Positions 62,961-64,000 of a stretch of DNA of 64,000 bases are shown one piece after another. Both the position numbers and the translations under genes were made by a program. This DNA is from Prorocentrum cordatum (taxonomy: Eukaryota > Sar > Dinophyceae > Prorocentrales > Prorocentraceae). Each line of letters starts with the position of its first letter. The first letter of the stretch is position 1. The stretch is from contig CAUYUJ010015849.1 of NCBI GenBank assembly GCA_963575745.1, positions 669,688-733,687 of the forward strand. The letters are read 5' to 3'. Under the pieces are notes generated by a model. It saw nothing but the letters and a program-made list of their open reading frames with translations. It made no database searches and was not told the origin of the DNA.

Positions 62961-64000
62961 CTATTCGATCGAGGTACTCCCGTCGGTGAGCAGGGATCTG
63001 AAAGTCACACGGCTTGCCAAGAGCACGATTCTGTTGGCTGCCGTATCGACCACAGCCACGACAGAACCAGACTTTGTGTGCAAGCTGTAATCGCATCGCA
63101 TGAGTCGAATCGATCCAACCCCCAGCAATATGGAACCGCCCCCCCGAGGAACAGCAGCATATTTACTGTCAAGCGTGACGGGCTGGAAACAAACGGACTG
63201 CCACCACTCTTTCTGGGTGGCAAGTGATGCTGAACCACAGCATCGCAAACAGCTCTTACGATCATCACTGAGAGAATGGGCGGAGCAGAAGGACGAAACG
63301 AGGGAGGGGGCGGGGGGAGGAGGAGGAGGCGGGCCCTTACTCCCCACGGCGCCGTTCCCACGCCGCTCCTCGGCCTCCAGCGCGTCCGCCGTGGCGCGCA
63401 CGAGGCGGTGCCGCACCAGGGCGGCCGTCGCCTCGGCCTGGTAGGCCCTCGTCCTCGCCTCGTCGGGGACGCGGGCACAGTGGGCCGCCGCACTGGCGAC
63501 CTCGTCGGCTGCAAGATTGCCCTGGGCGAGCCAGGATGGAACCTCGCGCGCAATGATATCATCTGCAGTCAGATGTGAATTGACGAAAAGAACACTCAAC
63601 TGAGTCGGACGGGCTTGCAACTTTTTCCCAGGGTCAACCAAAGGTCAGCATTGGGCCCAGAGGGCCTCTTGTACAAACCTGAATAAAAGCCCTGGGCAAC
63701 AGCATCGTTGTCAGTCACATAACAAACGAAACCACGCGTGCATTCCACAGCCAGCAAAAGAGCTCTGAGTTCGCCTCGGGGCACCGACTGAGATGTCCCG
63801 ACCAAGGGCCCACTGACCGACGAACGAATGTGGCAGGGTTCAAACGAGTCAAAAGCAACAATTCCGAGCCCGACACGAATGAAACGTTGATCTGCAGCGT
63901 TTCTACCTCCACTTGCATCTCCAAACACAACGATGGGCTCGTGAAAGGACCCTTCACCAAGACATCCCTCAAGATCGTTCGACGAGCTGCCTCGAATGTG
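62961..64000 (-). mobile_element. Second LINE-like retrotransposon 3' end with RNase H (runs off window)
   Basis: Read from the window edge down, frame 1 gives VVFGDASGGRN (first Asp), SVPRGELRALLLAVEC (Glu) and YVTDNDAVAQGF (Asp), and stops at 63596. A second frame, overlapping from 63641, gives LFVNSHLTADD (His) and QGNLAADEVASAAA (last Asp), then a helical region, and HSLSDDRKSCLRCCGSAS...WWQSVC, ending with a stop at 62961. This is the same domain order as the element at 45.6-47.4 kb, and the HSL...CLRC-G-S-A...C tail is shared. The frame break near 63600-63640 implies a dead copy or an error. The reverse transcriptase would lie beyond the window. No poly(A) tail is obvious at the low-coordinate end. 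Confidence 0.75.

Overview
The window is nuclear DNA of a dinoflagellate. The decisive evidence is a perfect 22-nt dinoflagellate spliced-leader (SL) sequence on the minus strand at 2947-2926. It heads a retroposed transcript with a poly(A) tail and perfect target-site duplications. The rest fits: GC-rich DNA crowded with simple repeats, same-strand genes, retrotransposon ends with RNase H domains, and protein families that, from memory, are high-copy in dinoflagellates. I cannot name the species.

Layout. 1-5.6 kb holds degenerate CCAAGAGG/CCTCTTGG repeat, CTC microsatellites, one short dispersed repeat and the SL retroposon, with no gene I can support. From about 28.0 to 5.6 kb, four genes run head-to-tail on the minus strand, read from high to low coordinates. 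Gene D (about 27.9-19.9 kb) is a multi-exon protein of more than 1500 residues with a DSSP motif, a GCPCH motif and an acidic tail. Gene C (18371-17808) is a 187-aa Cys-containing protein. Gene B (14230-12497) is an intact single-exon 577-aa protein with the ordered motifs of a C5 cytosine DNA methyltransferase. Gene A (10385-5632) has four exons, joins in phase over GT-AG introns, and encodes 1222 aa with an N-terminal CxxC...CxxH cluster. The intergenic stretches are full of tandem repeats.

From 28.3 to 45.6 kb I find no intact gene. This part holds short palindromes, a 53-bp array, 300-bp repeats, a 75-76-bp array split by a 66-bp array and a CAT microsatellite, long CTC/GGA tracts, and copies of two MITE-like families with terminal inverted repeats. 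At 45.63-47.37 kb lies the 3' end of a non-LTR (LINE-like) retrotransposon with a zinc-knuckle, an RNase H domain broken by frameshifts, a C-terminal Cys motif and a poly(A) tail. From 47.4 to 63 kb the DNA is again repeats, more MITE-like copies and scraps of degenerate coding sequence. A second LINE-like 3' end on the minus strand (62961 to the window edge) closes the window.

How it fits together. Genes D, C, B and A share strand and order, and at least one looks DNA-modifying. They could be an ordinary dinoflagellate gene array or the cargo of a large mobile unit; the sequence alone does not decide. The LINE-like ends show that poly(A)-primed retroposition has occurred here, which is the process needed to create the SL retroposon.
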